37,095 nt of DNA, taken from contig CALZJQ010000012.1 in NCBI GenBank assembly GCA_945787895.1, positions 1-37,095 on the forward strand, written 5' to 3'. This document shows, piece after piece, positions 1-7,821 of this stretch. Source of the stretch: an uncultured Prevotella sp. GTDB lineage: Bacteria; Bacteroidota; Bacteroidia; Bacteroidales; Bacteroidaceae. Positions within the stretch are counted from its first letter, which is position 1; every line of letters starts with the position of its first letter. The translations under genes and the position numbers were made by a program. The notes under the pieces were generated by a model, which had not been told where the DNA came from, did not search any database, and saw nothing but the letters and a program-made list of their open reading frames with translations.

Positions 1-861
1 CGTTACAACAACCGTTGGTTTACGCTCTATGTCTTCGACTGGCTCACGGGTCTCGCCATTCCTATGGGCATAGTCCTCATCCTCATCACACTGCTTCTCA
101 AGGCTATTACCTATCCTATGGTAAGGAAGAGCTATATGTCAAGCGCAAAGATGCGTGTGCTGAAACCAAGAATCGAGGAGGCTACCAAGCAGTATGACAA
201 GCCTGAAGACCAGTTGCAGAAGCAGCAGGCTATGATGCAGATATACTCAGAATACGGCGTAAGTCCGCTCTCCGGATGTCTTCCGATGCTCATTCAGATG
301 CCTATCTGGATTGCGATGTTCAACTTTGTTCCTAATGCCATCCAGCTGAGAGGTCAGTCATTTCTCTGGATAGACGACCTTTCCACTTACGACCCTATCA
401 TAGAATGGAACACCAATATATGGCTTATAGGCGACCACCTGTCACTTACCTGTATCCTTTTCTGCGTAGCCAACGTGCTTTATTCATGGATGACGATGCG
501 TCAGCAGCGTGACCAGATGATGGGCCAGCAGGCTGAACAGATGAAGATGATGCAGTGGATGATGTTCCTCATGCCTGTCATGTTTTTCTTCATGTTCAAT
601 GACTATTCAGCAGGTCTCAACTTCTATTATTTCATTTCCCTCTTCTTCTCTGCAATCATCATGTGGGCTCTTCGCAAGACTACCAACGATGAGAAACTCC
701 TTCAGATTCTTGAAGCAAAGAGAGCAGAGAACAAAGCCAACCCTAACAAGAAGGTTTCTGGACTCGTAGCACGTATGCAGGCTATGCAGAAAGAAGCTGA
801 GGAACTGCGTGCAAAGCGCGAAGAGCTGGCAAGGAAGAATGCGAAACTCAGGGGAGAATAA
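1..861 (+). CDS. yidC: Membrane protein insertase YidC, 3' part
   Basis: The reading frame is open from base 1, so the gene begins upstream of the window; 286 C-terminal residues are visible. YidC/Oxa1 insertases place proteins in the inner membrane, alone or with SecYEG. The visible part is the conserved insertase core: a first hydrophobic segment (GIVLILITLLLKAITYP), a cytoplasmic coiled-coil-like stretch rich in K, Q and E, the family-typical segment GVSPLSGCLPMLIQMPIWIA, and further membrane segments, one at FLMPVMFFFMF. A basic, lysine-rich C-terminal tail follows. The first ATG in the window (64) is internal and is not the start. An S9 peptidase follows, an order I recall from other Bacteroidales. 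Identification is firm; only the N-terminal periplasmic domain is missing. Confidence 0.95.
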   Translation, partial: RYNNRWFTLYVFDWLTGLAIPMGIVLILITLLLKAITYPMVRKSYMSSAKMRVLKPRIEEATKQYDKPEDQLQKQQAMMQIYSEYGVSPLSGCLPMLIQMPIWIAMFNFVPNAIQLRGQSFLWIDDLSTYDPIIEWNTNIWLIGDHLSLTCILFCVANVLYSWMTMRQQRDQMMGQQAEQMKMMQWMMFLMPVMFFFMFNDYSAGLNFYYFISLFFSAIIMWALRKTTNDEKLLQILEAKRAENKANPNKKVSGLVARMQAMQKEAEELRAKREELARKNAKLRGE

Positions 862-888
862 CTACTTTTTTATTTCCTTATAATCATC

Positions 889-1050
889 TTATACTTTCGC
901 AAGTTAATGACTGGGATGGTTTTAATTCGATTATAAGGTTTTACGGTTATACGGTTGTGCGGAAATTACTATCTGCTTCGACAAATATCCGTATAACCAC
1001 ATAACCGAAAAAACTCATGACCGAAATACATGAAACTTGCGAAACTTAAG
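889..1050 (+). repeat. Family C palindromic intergenic element, copy C1 (plus orientation)
   Basis: This is a ~162-bp element. The left end has ACTTTCGCAAG and the right end CTTGCGAAACTTAAG, which are imperfect inverted repeats. Between them lie a G/T-rich arm (about 918-959), a degenerate core (960-978, starting CGGAAATTACTATC) and an A/C-rich arm (about 990-1015). It fills the gap between yidC and the S9 peptidase, and its right end runs past the ATG at 1030, which argues that the peptidase starts at 1069 instead. The left end also resembles a Bacteroidetes -7 box (TACTTTCG, 892-899), so promoter activity is possible but unproven. Confidence 0.7.
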
Positions 1051-1068
1051 TCATTAATCTTAAAATCA

Positions 1069-3258
1069 ATGATTAAAGCCTTGATTACCACAGCAGTTAT
1101 GGCTGCCACGCTAACTACCTCCACTGCCGAGGCGAAAGTAAACATCGGCAAGAACGACATTACTCTGAACAGTGACCTTATGACTCCCGAGGCATTATGG
1201 GCTATGGGAAGAATAGGCAGTGTAGCCGCATCGCCTGACGGCAGGCTCGTCGCATACACCGTGTCATATTACAGCGTAAAGGAAAACGCTTCCCACACCG
1301 TAATCTACATGATGAATGCAGACGGAACAGACAACAGACAGATAACCACCTCTGCAGAAAATGAGAGCCAGCCGGCATGGATTACAAAGACTGTCGGCAC
1401 GGGAAAGAAGGCAACAACCACGTACCGCCTCGCTTTCATCACGGGTGGACAGCTGTGGTCCATGCTTCCTGACGGCAGCGACAGGAAGAAAATGACTGAC
1501 GACAAGGATGGTATCGAAGGCTTTATCTTCTCTCCTGACTGCCAGAAGGTAATTCTCATCAAGTCATTGCCTTTTCATGACATCATAAAAAAGAACCCTG
1601 ATGACCTCCCCAAGGCTACGGGAAGGAAGATTACCGACCTCATGTACCGCCATTGGGACCATTACGTGGAAAGCATACAGCATCCTTTCCTTGCCAAGGT
1701 CAATGACGACGGAGTATGTTCCGGACTCACTGACATTCTCGAAGGAGAGCCTTACGAATGTCCAGGAGAGCCTTTCGGAGGCACGGAGCAACTGGCATGG
1801 AGTCCTGATTCCAAGCAAATAGCCTATACCTGCCGCAAGAAGACGGGACGTGACTACGCAATCTCTACCGACTCTGACATTTTTCTCTACGACATTGAGA
1901 GCAGGAAGACAAGCAATCTCTGCAAGCCGGAGGGTTACACGAATCCCGAGACGGACTACACAAAGACTCTCGCAAACCAGAAAGTGAACCTTCAGGACGG
2001 TGATTTCAACGTAGGTTACGACACTAATCCGCAGTTTTCGCCCGATGGAAAGTACGTGGCTTGGCAGAGCATGAAGCGTGACGGCTATGAGTCTGACCGC
2101 AACCGTCTCTGCATATATACGCTTGCAGACGGCAGCAAGAACTACGTGACGGAGCAGTTTGACTCCAACGTGGATGCCTTCTGCTGGAACAATGACTCGC
2201 GCACGTTATATTATATAGGTGTATGGCATGGATGTAGCAATATCTACCGTACTGATTTGGGAGGAAAAGTGGAGCAACTGACCGACGAACAGGCTGACTA
2301 CGGTTCGCTCCAGATGCTTGGAAACACGAAGGACATCATTGCTACCCGCCATTCCATGTCGGCTCCTGACGACATATACCTCGTCTCTCCGCAGAAGAAG
2401 AACAAACCTGTAATCATCTCTCGCCTTACGGATGAGAACGGACACATCCTCTCACAACTGTCTCTCGGCAAGGTAGAGAAAAGATGGGTGAAGACGACAG
2501 ACGGGAAGGAAGAACTCGTATGGATAATACTGCCTTCCAATTTTGACCCAAACAAGAAATACCCTACCCTGCTCTTCTGTGAAGGCGGACCTCAGAGTCC
2601 CGTGAGTCAGTTCTGGTCTTACCGCTGGAACTTCCAGATAATGGCAGCCAACGGCTATGTCATCGTAGCCCCAAACCGTCACGGACTTCCAGGTTTCGGC
2701 AGTGAATGGTGCGAGCAGATCTCAGGCGACTGGACAGGGCAGTGTATGGACGACTATCTTTCTGCCATTGATGATGCCTGCACGTTGCCTTACGTTGACA
2801 AAGACCGCCTCGGCTGTGTGGGAGCCAGCTTCGGAGGTTTCTCCGTCTATTACCTCGCAAGTCACCACGACAAGCGTTTCAAGGCTTTCATCTCTCACGA
2901 CGGTGCCTTCAACCTTGAGTCGATGTACACCGACACTGAGGAATGCTGGTTCTCCAACTGGGAATATGACGATGCCTACTGGAACAAGGACCAGAGCCCG
3001 CGTGCAAGGAAGACATACGACAATTCGCCGCATAAGTTTGTAGATAAGTGGGACACTCCCATCCTCTGCATCCACGGTGAGAAAGACTTTCGCATCAATG
3101 CCAACCAAGGCTTTGGAGCCTTCAATGCTGCAAGGATGCGCGGAATACCTGCCGAATTACTCATTTTCCCTGATGAAAACCACTGGGTGTTGAAGCCACA
3201 GAACGGCATTCTCTGGCAACGCACTTTCTTTGAGTGGTTGGATAAATGGGTAAGGTAG
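1069..3258 (+). CDS. Secreted S9 family prolyl oligopeptidase (DPP/acylaminoacyl-peptidase type)
   Basis: This is a serine peptidase of the prolyl oligopeptidase family, expected to cleave short peptides in the periplasm. From the ATG at 1069 it has 729 residues and a typical signal peptide (MIKALITTAVMAATLTTSTAEA). An in-frame ATG at 1030 would add 13 residues encoded by a repeat element, so 1069 is preferred. The N-terminal two thirds carry TolB/WD-like beta-propeller repeats (SPDGR, SPDSK, SPDGK). The C-terminal alpha/beta hydrolase has the nucleophile in GASFGG (Ser587), an acid in GEKDF (Asp673) and His705 in DENHW. Substrate preference cannot be read from the sequence. Such peptidases in oral and gut Bacteroidales support peptide-based nutrition, which fits the transporters downstream. 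Confidence 0.9.
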   Translation: MIKALITTAVMAATLTTSTAEAKVNIGKNDITLNSDLMTPEALWAMGRIGSVAASPDGRLVAYTVSYYSVKENASHTVIYMMNADGTDNRQITTSAENESQPAWITKTVGTGKKATTTYRLAFITGGQLWSMLPDGSDRKKMTDDKDGIEGFIFSPDCQKVILIKSLPFHDIIKKNPDDLPKATGRKITDLMYRHWDHYVESIQHPFLAKVNDDGVCSGLTDILEGEPYECPGEPFGGTEQLAWSPDSKQIAYTCRKKTGRDYAISTDSDIFLYDIESRKTSNLCKPEGYTNPETDYTKTLANQKVNLQDGDFNVGYDTNPQFSPDGKYVAWQSMKRDGYESDRNRLCIYTLADGSKNYVTEQFDSNVDAFCWNNDSRTLYYIGVWHGCSNIYRTDLGGKVEQLTDEQADYGSLQMLGNTKDIIATRHSMSAPDDIYLVSPQKKNKPVIISRLTDENGHILSQLSLGKVEKRWVKTTDGKEELVWIILPSNFDPNKKYPTLLFCEGGPQSPVSQFWSYRWNFQIMAANGYVIVAPNRHGLPGFGSEWCEQISGDWTGQCMDDYLSAIDDACTLPYVDKDRLGCVGASFGGFSVYYLASHHDKRFKAFISHDGAFNLESMYTDTEECWFSNWEYDDAYWNKDQSPRARKTYDNSPHKFVDKWDTPILCIHGEKDFRINANQGFGAFNAARMRGIPAELLIFPDENHWVLKPQNGILWQRTFFEWLDKWVR

Positions 3259-3493
3259 GTGGTTCTGTTGTTTGTTTGGTTGTTTAGTTATTTTGTTGTT
3301 TGGTTGTTTGGTTGATTGTCTTGCTGACAGAGTTGAGTCATGACAATTTATAAACGAAATTATAAGGACTACAGACAGCAAAACAACTAAAAAACTAAAA
3401 AACTAAACAACAAAACAACAAAACAACAAAACAACTAAAAAACCAAACAACTAAAAAACTAAACAACAAAACAACTAAACAACAAAATAACCA
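3259..3493. repeat. Family A G/T-A/C hairpin repeat between S9 peptidase and MFS gene
   Basis: A G/T-only arm (about 3259-3318, built of words such as GTTGTTTGGTTG) is followed by a ~60-nt mixed loop and a long A/C arm (about 3379-3493, words AACAACTAAACAACAAAAC). The A/C arm stops directly at the ATG of the MFS gene. The arms are imperfectly complementary and could fold into a long hairpin in the RNA. No TAnnTTTG promoter was seen in the loop. Confidence 0.75.
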
Positions 3494-4843
3494 ATGAACA
3501 AACTCAGCGATTCTAAAACAGCGAGGTGGACGGCTCTCATCATCGTCTCCGTGACGATGATGTTCGGTTATTTCTTTACCGATGTCATGTCTCCCCTCGA
3601 ACCACTGCTTACTACTCCCGTATCTGAGGGAGGTCTCGGTTGGTCATCCGATGAATACGGCTTTTTCTCCGGTTCTTACGGCTTCTTCAATGTCTTTCTC
3701 CTCCTTCTTTTCTTTGGAGGCATCATCCTCGACAAGTTTGGAATACGTTTCACCGGTATCCTTTCCACTGTCCTTATGTTTGGCGGTGCCCTTGTCAAAT
3801 GGTATGCTGTAAGCAACACTTTCGACGGTGTCTGCGTACTTCCTTTCGGTCTGGGCACATACGGAGTGCAGGTCTTGTGGGCTTGTCTCGGCTTTGCCAC
3901 ATACGGCGTGGGATGCGAGATAGCAGGAATAACTGTCAGCAAGGTCATAGTGAAATGGTTTACGGGGCATGAATTGGCCCTTGCCATGGGACTGCAGGTA
4001 GCCCTTGCTCGTATTGGTACTGCTGGCGCACTTGCCGTTGCACTGCCTTTTGCCAAGGCTATGGGAGGTGTCTCAGCCTCTGTAGGACTGGGTGCCGCGA
4101 TGCTTTGCGCCGGAATGATAAGTTTCATAGTCTATAGTTTCATGGACAGGAAAGAGGATGCGGCACGGAGTGCTTCCTCTGAAGAACCAGAAGAAGGCTT
4201 CAAGTTCTCTGACCTTATCATCCTTATCACCAACAAAGGCTTCTGGTATCTCGCAGTACTGTGCCTCATGTTCTACGCAGGCGTGTTCCCATTCCTGAAG
4301 TTTGCCACGAAGCTCATGGTATTCAAATATGGCGTTGACGAGAACGTAGCCGGTCTGATACCTGCCATGCTGCCCTTTGGTACTATCTTCCTTACTCCTT
4401 TCTTCGGCGGCATCTACGACAAATACGGCAAGGGAGCCACACTGATGATTATCGGCAGTTCGCTCCTTACGTTCGTCCACGTAGTCTTCGCCCTTCCCGT
4501 TGACTCCTGGATCCTTGCCATCATAGTGATGATAATCCTCGGCATTGCCTTTGGTCTCGTACCGTCAGCTATGTGGCCATCCGTACCAAAGATTATTCCG
4601 ATGAAACTACTCGGCACGGCATACGCCCTCATCTTCTACATTCAGAACATCGGTCTCTCCCTCGTTCCGATATGGATAGGTAAGGTGAACAATGCCAACA
4701 CCAACGCCGAGGGCATCATCGACTACACCGAGACGATGACTATCTTCGCAGGTTTCGGTGTAATAGCCATCCTCATCTCCTTCCTCCTTCTTCTTGAAGA
4801 CCGGAAAAAGGGATATGGCTTGCAGAAGCCGAATATTAAGTAG
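3494..4843 (+). CDS. MFS transporter (substrate unknown)
   Basis: The 449-residue protein is of the usual length for a 12-helix major facilitator. About twelve hydrophobic segments can be counted, with a charged central loop (about residues 216-236, RKEDAARSASSEEPEEG). The MFS-typical loop-2 motif is recognisable as GGIILDKFGIRFTG, and a second-half counterpart as GGIYDKYGKGATL. It is a permease of the inner membrane. I cannot name the substrate; related Bacteroidales proteins are annotated only as MFS transporters. It lies between two repeat arrays, so co-transcription with its neighbours is uncertain. The start at 3494 follows the A/C-rich leader directly. Confidence 0.85.
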   Translation: MNKLSDSKTARWTALIIVSVTMMFGYFFTDVMSPLEPLLTTPVSEGGLGWSSDEYGFFSGSYGFFNVFLLLLFFGGIILDKFGIRFTGILSTVLMFGGALVKWYAVSNTFDGVCVLPFGLGTYGVQVLWACLGFATYGVGCEIAGITVSKVIVKWFTGHELALAMGLQVALARIGTAGALAVALPFAKAMGGVSASVGLGAAMLCAGMISFIVYSFMDRKEDAARSASSEEPEEGFKFSDLIILITNKGFWYLAVLCLMFYAGVFPFLKFATKLMVFKYGVDENVAGLIPAMLPFGTIFLTPFFGGIYDKYGKGATLMIIGSSLLTFVHVVFALPVDSWILAIIVMIILGIAFGLVPSAMWPSVPKIIPMKLLGTAYALIFYIQNIGLSLVPIWIGKVNNANTNAEGIIDYTETMTIFAGFGVIAILISFLLLLEDRKKGYGLQKPNIK

Positions 4844-5010
4844 GAATGTTTTTGGAGTGTTGGTTTTGGGTTGTTGTTTAGGAGCCTTTGCTATTGGATG
4901 TCCTCCAAATTTTCCAGAGCCCACAATCAGAAACCCACAACCAAAAGCCAAAAACCCACAACAAACAAACCCACAACCAAAAACCAAAAACCAAAAACCC
5001 CAAAAAAACT
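4844..5010. repeat. Family B G/T-A/C hairpin repeat upstream of the POT transporter
   Basis: The G/T arm (about 4845-4882, with GTTGGTTTTGGGTTGTTG) is followed by a short mixed loop and an A/C arm (about 4918-5010) made of words like AAAACCCACAACC and CCAAAAACC. The A/C arm is open in the frame of the next gene and produces a false N-terminal extension rich in Q, N, K and P. Confidence 0.75.
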
Positions 5011-6513
5011 ATGTTCGAAGGACAACCAAAAGGCCTATGGGCATTAGCATTTGCTAACACAGGTGAGCGTTTCGGTTACTACACCATGCTCGCAGTATTC
5101 ATCCTCTTCCTGCAAGCCAACTTCGGATGGTCATCCGGTCTGGCAGGAACAGTCTATTCATCATTCCTTGCCTGCGTCTATTTCCTGCCTATCATAGGCG
5201 GTGCGGCAGCTGACAGATGGGGATATTCCAAGATGGTGACCATCGGTATCTTTATCATGTTTGTCGGCTATCTCCTGCTTTCCATACCTTTGGGAGCTGA
5301 CATCGTAGCCATTACGGCCATGGTAGCCGCCCTGCTTCTCGTCAGCCTCGGCACGGGACTCTTCAAGGGCAACCTACAGGTAATGGTGGGCGACCTCTAC
5401 AACGACCCGAAGTATTCACAGAAGCGTGACGCTGGCTTCTCTCTCTTCTACATGCTTATCAACGTAGGAGCGATGTTTGCCCCCACTGCCGCCATCGGCA
5501 TCATGAACTGGGCGCAGAACTCCCTCGGCATCAGCGAGGAGGACTCATACCATTTCGCCTTTGCCGTGGCTTGCCTCTCGCTCATCGTCTCCATACTTAT
5601 CTACTATACATTCAAGTCTTCCTTCGCTCATGTCCTCACTACGGACAAGAAGGCAGCAGCCAAGAATGCAGCTGAAGAAGATGCCATGTCGCCCGAGGAG
5701 ACAAAGGAGCGTATCGTATGCCTGTGCCTCGTCTTCGCAGTGGTGATATTCTTCTGGATGGCATTCCACCAGAATGGTGCCACGCTGACATACTTCGCAC
5801 GTGATTTCATCGCTACGTCAGCCTCCGGAATAATTGCCATGGAGATGGATGTCACCAACCTCGTGGCGTGCATCATCATCATCTTTGCCCTCTTCGCCTT
5901 CTTCCAGAACGGCGGCAAGGGAAAGATAATCCCTGCCGTTGCCATCCTGGCATCGCTCGGCTACCTCACATACAACTATATGAACGTAACCGACGTAGAA
6001 GTGTCAGCACCTATCTTCCAGCAGTTTAACCCCTGCTTTGTCATAGCCCTCACTCCTGTCAGCATAGGTATCTTCGGATGGCTTGCCAAGAAAGGCAAGG
6101 AACCTAAGGCTCCCGTAAAGATAGGTCTCGGAATGATTGTGGCTGCAATAGCGTATATCCTCATGACCGTTGCCACATTCGACCTCCCCGCACCTGACGC
6201 CACCAACCCTACTCACCTTGCTGACCTCAATCCAAACCTCCTCGTAGGCACATACCTTATCCTTACCTTTGCCGAACTGCTGCTCTCTCCTATCGGTATC
6301 TCTTTCGTTACCAAGGTGGCACCTTCCCAGTATAAGGGCGTAATGATGGGTCTGTGGTTTGGAGCTACAGCCGTGGGCAACTTCCTCGTGGCTATCCCTA
6401 CGATGCTCTGGGGCAATGCGCACTACGTGGTTTGGGGTACGCTGACCTGCATCTGTCTTGTGGCAGCCCTCTTCATCTTCTCCATTATCAAAAAACTTAA
6501 CAAGGTCTCATAA
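5011..6513 (+). CDS. POT/PTR family proton-coupled oligopeptide transporter
   Basis: A 500-residue inner-membrane symporter that takes up di- and tripeptides with protons. The N-terminus MFEGQPKGLWALAFANTGERFGYYTM contains the POT hallmark ExxERFxYY (here NTGERFGYY) in helix 1, needed for proton coupling. A second family motif is seen at GTGLFKGNLQVMVGDLY, and the C-terminal half has FAELLLSPIGISFVTKVAP. The frame is open upstream to 4888, but that stretch is repeat DNA, so the ATG at 5011 is the start. It is followed after two bases by bcp, so the two are probably co-transcribed. Peptide uptake beside an exported S9 peptidase suggests a shared role in peptide nutrition; that link is inference. 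Confidence 0.92.
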   Translation: MFEGQPKGLWALAFANTGERFGYYTMLAVFILFLQANFGWSSGLAGTVYSSFLACVYFLPIIGGAAADRWGYSKMVTIGIFIMFVGYLLLSIPLGADIVAITAMVAALLLVSLGTGLFKGNLQVMVGDLYNDPKYSQKRDAGFSLFYMLINVGAMFAPTAAIGIMNWAQNSLGISEEDSYHFAFAVACLSLIVSILIYYTFKSSFAHVLTTDKKAAAKNAAEEDAMSPEETKERIVCLCLVFAVVIFFWMAFHQNGATLTYFARDFIATSASGIIAMEMDVTNLVACIIIIFALFAFFQNGGKGKIIPAVAILASLGYLTYNYMNVTDVEVSAPIFQQFNPCFVIALTPVSIGIFGWLAKKGKEPKAPVKIGLGMIVAAIAYILMTVATFDLPAPDATNPTHLADLNPNLLVGTYLILTFAELLLSPIGISFVTKVAPSQYKGVMMGLWFGATAVGNFLVAIPTMLWGNAHYVVWGTLTCICLVAALFIFSIIKKLNKVS

Positions 6514-6515
6514 TC

Positions 6516-6986
6516 ATGACAACAGGCGACAGAATACCCGACATCCTCGGCATCGACCAGGATGGCAACGAGATAAAGAGCAGTGACTACAGAGGCAGGA
6601 AGATTATCCTCTACAGTTATCCTAAGGCAAACACCAGCGGTTGTACGGCAGAAGCCTGCTCCCTGCAGGCCAACAGGGAAGAACTCTCTTCCCTCGGCTA
6701 TGAGATAATAGGCGTGAGCAAGGACAGTCAGGCATTGCAGAAAAAGTTTGCTGAGGCACAGGGACTACAGTTTCCACTCATCGCTGACACAGATACCACT
6801 CTCCTTCAGCAGCTCGGCTGCTGGGGAGAGAAGGTAGCGTGTGGCAGACGCACCATCGGCACGTTGCGCACTACCTACCTTGTCAACGAGGAAGGAGTTA
6901 TCGAAAAAGTGTTTACTCCAAAAGAGATAAAGACAAAGATCCACGCAGAACAGATACTTGACTATCTCAAGGGAAGCAAGGATTAA
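6516..6986 (+). CDS. bcp: Thioredoxin-dependent thiol peroxidase (BCP/PrxQ peroxiredoxin)
   Basis: A 156-residue cytoplasmic peroxiredoxin that reduces hydrogen peroxide and organic hydroperoxides. The active-site segment YPKANTSGCTAEAC shows the conserved Thr40, the peroxidatic Cys43 and a resolving Cys48 five residues later, the atypical two-Cys PrxQ layout. A C-terminal RTTYLVNEEGVIEKVF strand matches the family. The start lies two bases after the POT transporter stop codon, so it is likely the second gene of that transcript, which ends at the strong hairpin-plus-T-run at 7046-7122. Identification is firm. Confidence 0.94.
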   Translation: MTTGDRIPDILGIDQDGNEIKSSDYRGRKIILYSYPKANTSGCTAEACSLQANREELSSLGYEIIGVSKDSQALQKKFAEAQGLQFPLIADTDTTLLQQLGCWGEKVACGRRTIGTLRTTYLVNEEGVIEKVFTPKEIKTKIHAEQILDYLKGSKD

Positions 6987-6992
6987 GCCGCT

Positions 6993-7033
6993 CTCTGTCT
7001 GTCTCCGTCATTTCAGTTCGGAGACGGACAGAG
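6993..7033. terminator. Stem-loop after bcp
   Basis: CTCTGTCTGTCTCCG (6993-7007) pairs with CGGAGACGGACAGAG (7019-7033) with a single mismatch over 15 positions. There is no T-run after it, so it may be an RNA 3'-end stabiliser that works with the terminator just downstream. Confidence 0.6.
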
Positions 7034-7045
7034 GAAATTTTACAG

Positions 7046-7122
7046 ATTGCGCTGTAATCGTAAAAGAAGACATGACACCGTTGGTTTGTCTATTCTTCTG
7101 CGATTACAGCGCAATTTTTTTT
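7046..7122 (+). terminator. Rho-independent terminator of the POT transporter-bcp transcript
   Basis: A perfect 15-bp stem, ATTGCGCTGTAATCG (7046-7060) with CGATTACAGCGCAAT (7101-7115), is followed by eight T residues. The 40-nt interior contains a second partial stem (AGAAGACA with TGTCTATTCT). Confidence 0.85.
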
Positions 7123-7132
7123 ATTACATAAA

Positions 7133-7160
7133 TGAGTCATCAACGTGCGTTGATGACTCA
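7133..7160 (-). terminator. Hairpin downstream of tRNA-Pro
   Basis: TGAGTCATCAACG and CGTTGATGACTCA form a perfect 13-bp stem with a 2-nt loop, four bases beyond the tRNA 3' end in the direction of transcription. The sequence after it on the minus strand is T-rich only at first (TTTATGT). It probably ends or defines the tRNA precursor. Confidence 0.6.
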
Positions 7161-7163
7161 TTG

Positions 7164-7236
7164 TCGGGGTGACAGGACTCGAACCTGCGACAGCCTGGTC
7201 CCAAACCAGGAACGCTACCAACTGCGCTACACCCCG
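7164..7236 (-). tRNA. tRNA-Pro (anticodon TGG)
   Basis: Read on the minus strand, the gene has a 7-bp acceptor stem (CGGGGTG with CACCCCG, discriminator A), a T arm with GGTTCGAGTCC, and an anticodon stem CCTGG/CCAGG enclosing TTTGGGA, which gives anticodon TGG for proline. The CCA end is not encoded (CAA follows). A promoter with good spacing lies upstream at 7282-7312. Confidence 0.95.
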
Positions 7237-7281
7237 GGTGCTTTATTCAGTCTGATTTGTGCGTTGTTCTGAATTGCGGTG

Positions 7282-7312
7282 CAAAGGTAGTCATATTTTT
7301 TTAGTTGGCAAA
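7282..7312 (-). promoter_or_regulatory. Bacteroidetes-type promoter for tRNA-Pro
   Basis: On the minus strand, TTTG (7312-7309) and TACCTTTG (7289-7282) are separated by 19 bp, matching the TTTG-N19-21-TAnnTTTG pattern of the Bacteroidetes primary sigma factor. The tRNA 5' end lies about 40 bases downstream. Confidence 0.75.
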
Positions 7313-7373
7313 ATATTTGTCATGTTTTTTTTACAAATCGTGCTATTTTCTTTATATTCATGATATAAGTCAA

Positions 7374-7651
7374 CTCAAGCTTCGCAGACTTCAACTTCTT
7401 CGGTTTTATGGTTCTGTCTATGGTTATGTAGTTTTACGGTTTTTAGGTTATTCGTCGGTTTGAAGAGGCTGATTGTAACTTCCGTAAAACCTAATAACCT
7501 AATAAACTAATATTTTTTTATAACCGAACCAAATGGTTTTAAGGTTTTTCGGAGATATGTCAAGGCTGATTGTTACTTCCGTACAACCGCATAACCTTAA
7601 AACCCCATAACCTTATGAAACTGAGCAAGTCACAGACTTGCGAAAATTGAA
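7374..7651 (-). repeat. Family C element, copy C2 (minus orientation, two cores)
   Basis: The left end (CTCAAGCTTCGCAGACTTC) corresponds to the reverse complement of the right end of copy C7, and the right end (GAGCAAGTCACAGACTTGCG) to the reverse complement of the left end of C7. Two core copies are present, AGGCTGATTGTAACTTCCG at 7466-7484 and a one-base variant at 7563-7581, 97 bp apart, so this 278-bp element looks internally duplicated or nested. With the hairpin at 7667-7707 and a fragment near 7745-7800 it fills most of the gene-free stretch between tRNA-Pro and cydB. Confidence 0.75.
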
Positions 7652-7666
7652 ATATGTGTATATTTA

Positions 7667-7707
7667 CGCCCTGAAAGGGAAAACTGTGCTTTTTCCCTTT
7701 CAGGGCG
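7667..7707. repeat. Perfect 17-bp hairpin
   Basis: CGCCCTGAAAGGGAAAA (7667-7683) and its exact reverse complement (7691-7707) enclose a 7-nt spacer. It sits 115 bases beyond the cydB stop codon, in the direction of cydAB transcription, and could terminate or protect that mRNA, but no T-run follows on the minus strand. Confidence 0.7.
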
Positions 7708-7744
7708 GATTATTGAGAGCCTTCATTTCTGCATCGGAGTCATT

Positions 7745-7800
7745 GACAGCTTGCAAATCACCGAAAACCTTAAGACCGTATAACCGAAGAAGAAGTTGAG
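7745..7800. repeat. Family C fragment C3 after cydB
   Basis: An A/C-rich arm (ACCGAAAACCTTAAGACCG, ATAACCGAAGAAG) and the end-proximal word GAAGAAGTTGA match the right half of family C. No core and no G/T arm were found, so this is a partial copy ending about 20 bases from the cydB stop codon. Confidence 0.5.
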
Positions 7801-7821
7801 CCCACCCCCGAAACTTCTGTG

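Noticed and set aside
1030..1068. Upstream ATG start for the S9 peptidase
   Set aside because: The added 13 residues are encoded by the right end of a family C element; the ATG at 1069 gives a regular signal peptide.
3379..3493. Possible CRISPR array or microsatellite in the A/C-rich repeats
   Set aside because: There are no regular repeat-spacer units of constant length; the words are irregular and the whole is one arm of an imperfect palindrome.
4888..5010. 41-codon N-terminal extension of the POT transporter
   Set aside because: It is the A/C arm of a repeat; the POT family motif starts right after the ATG at 5011.
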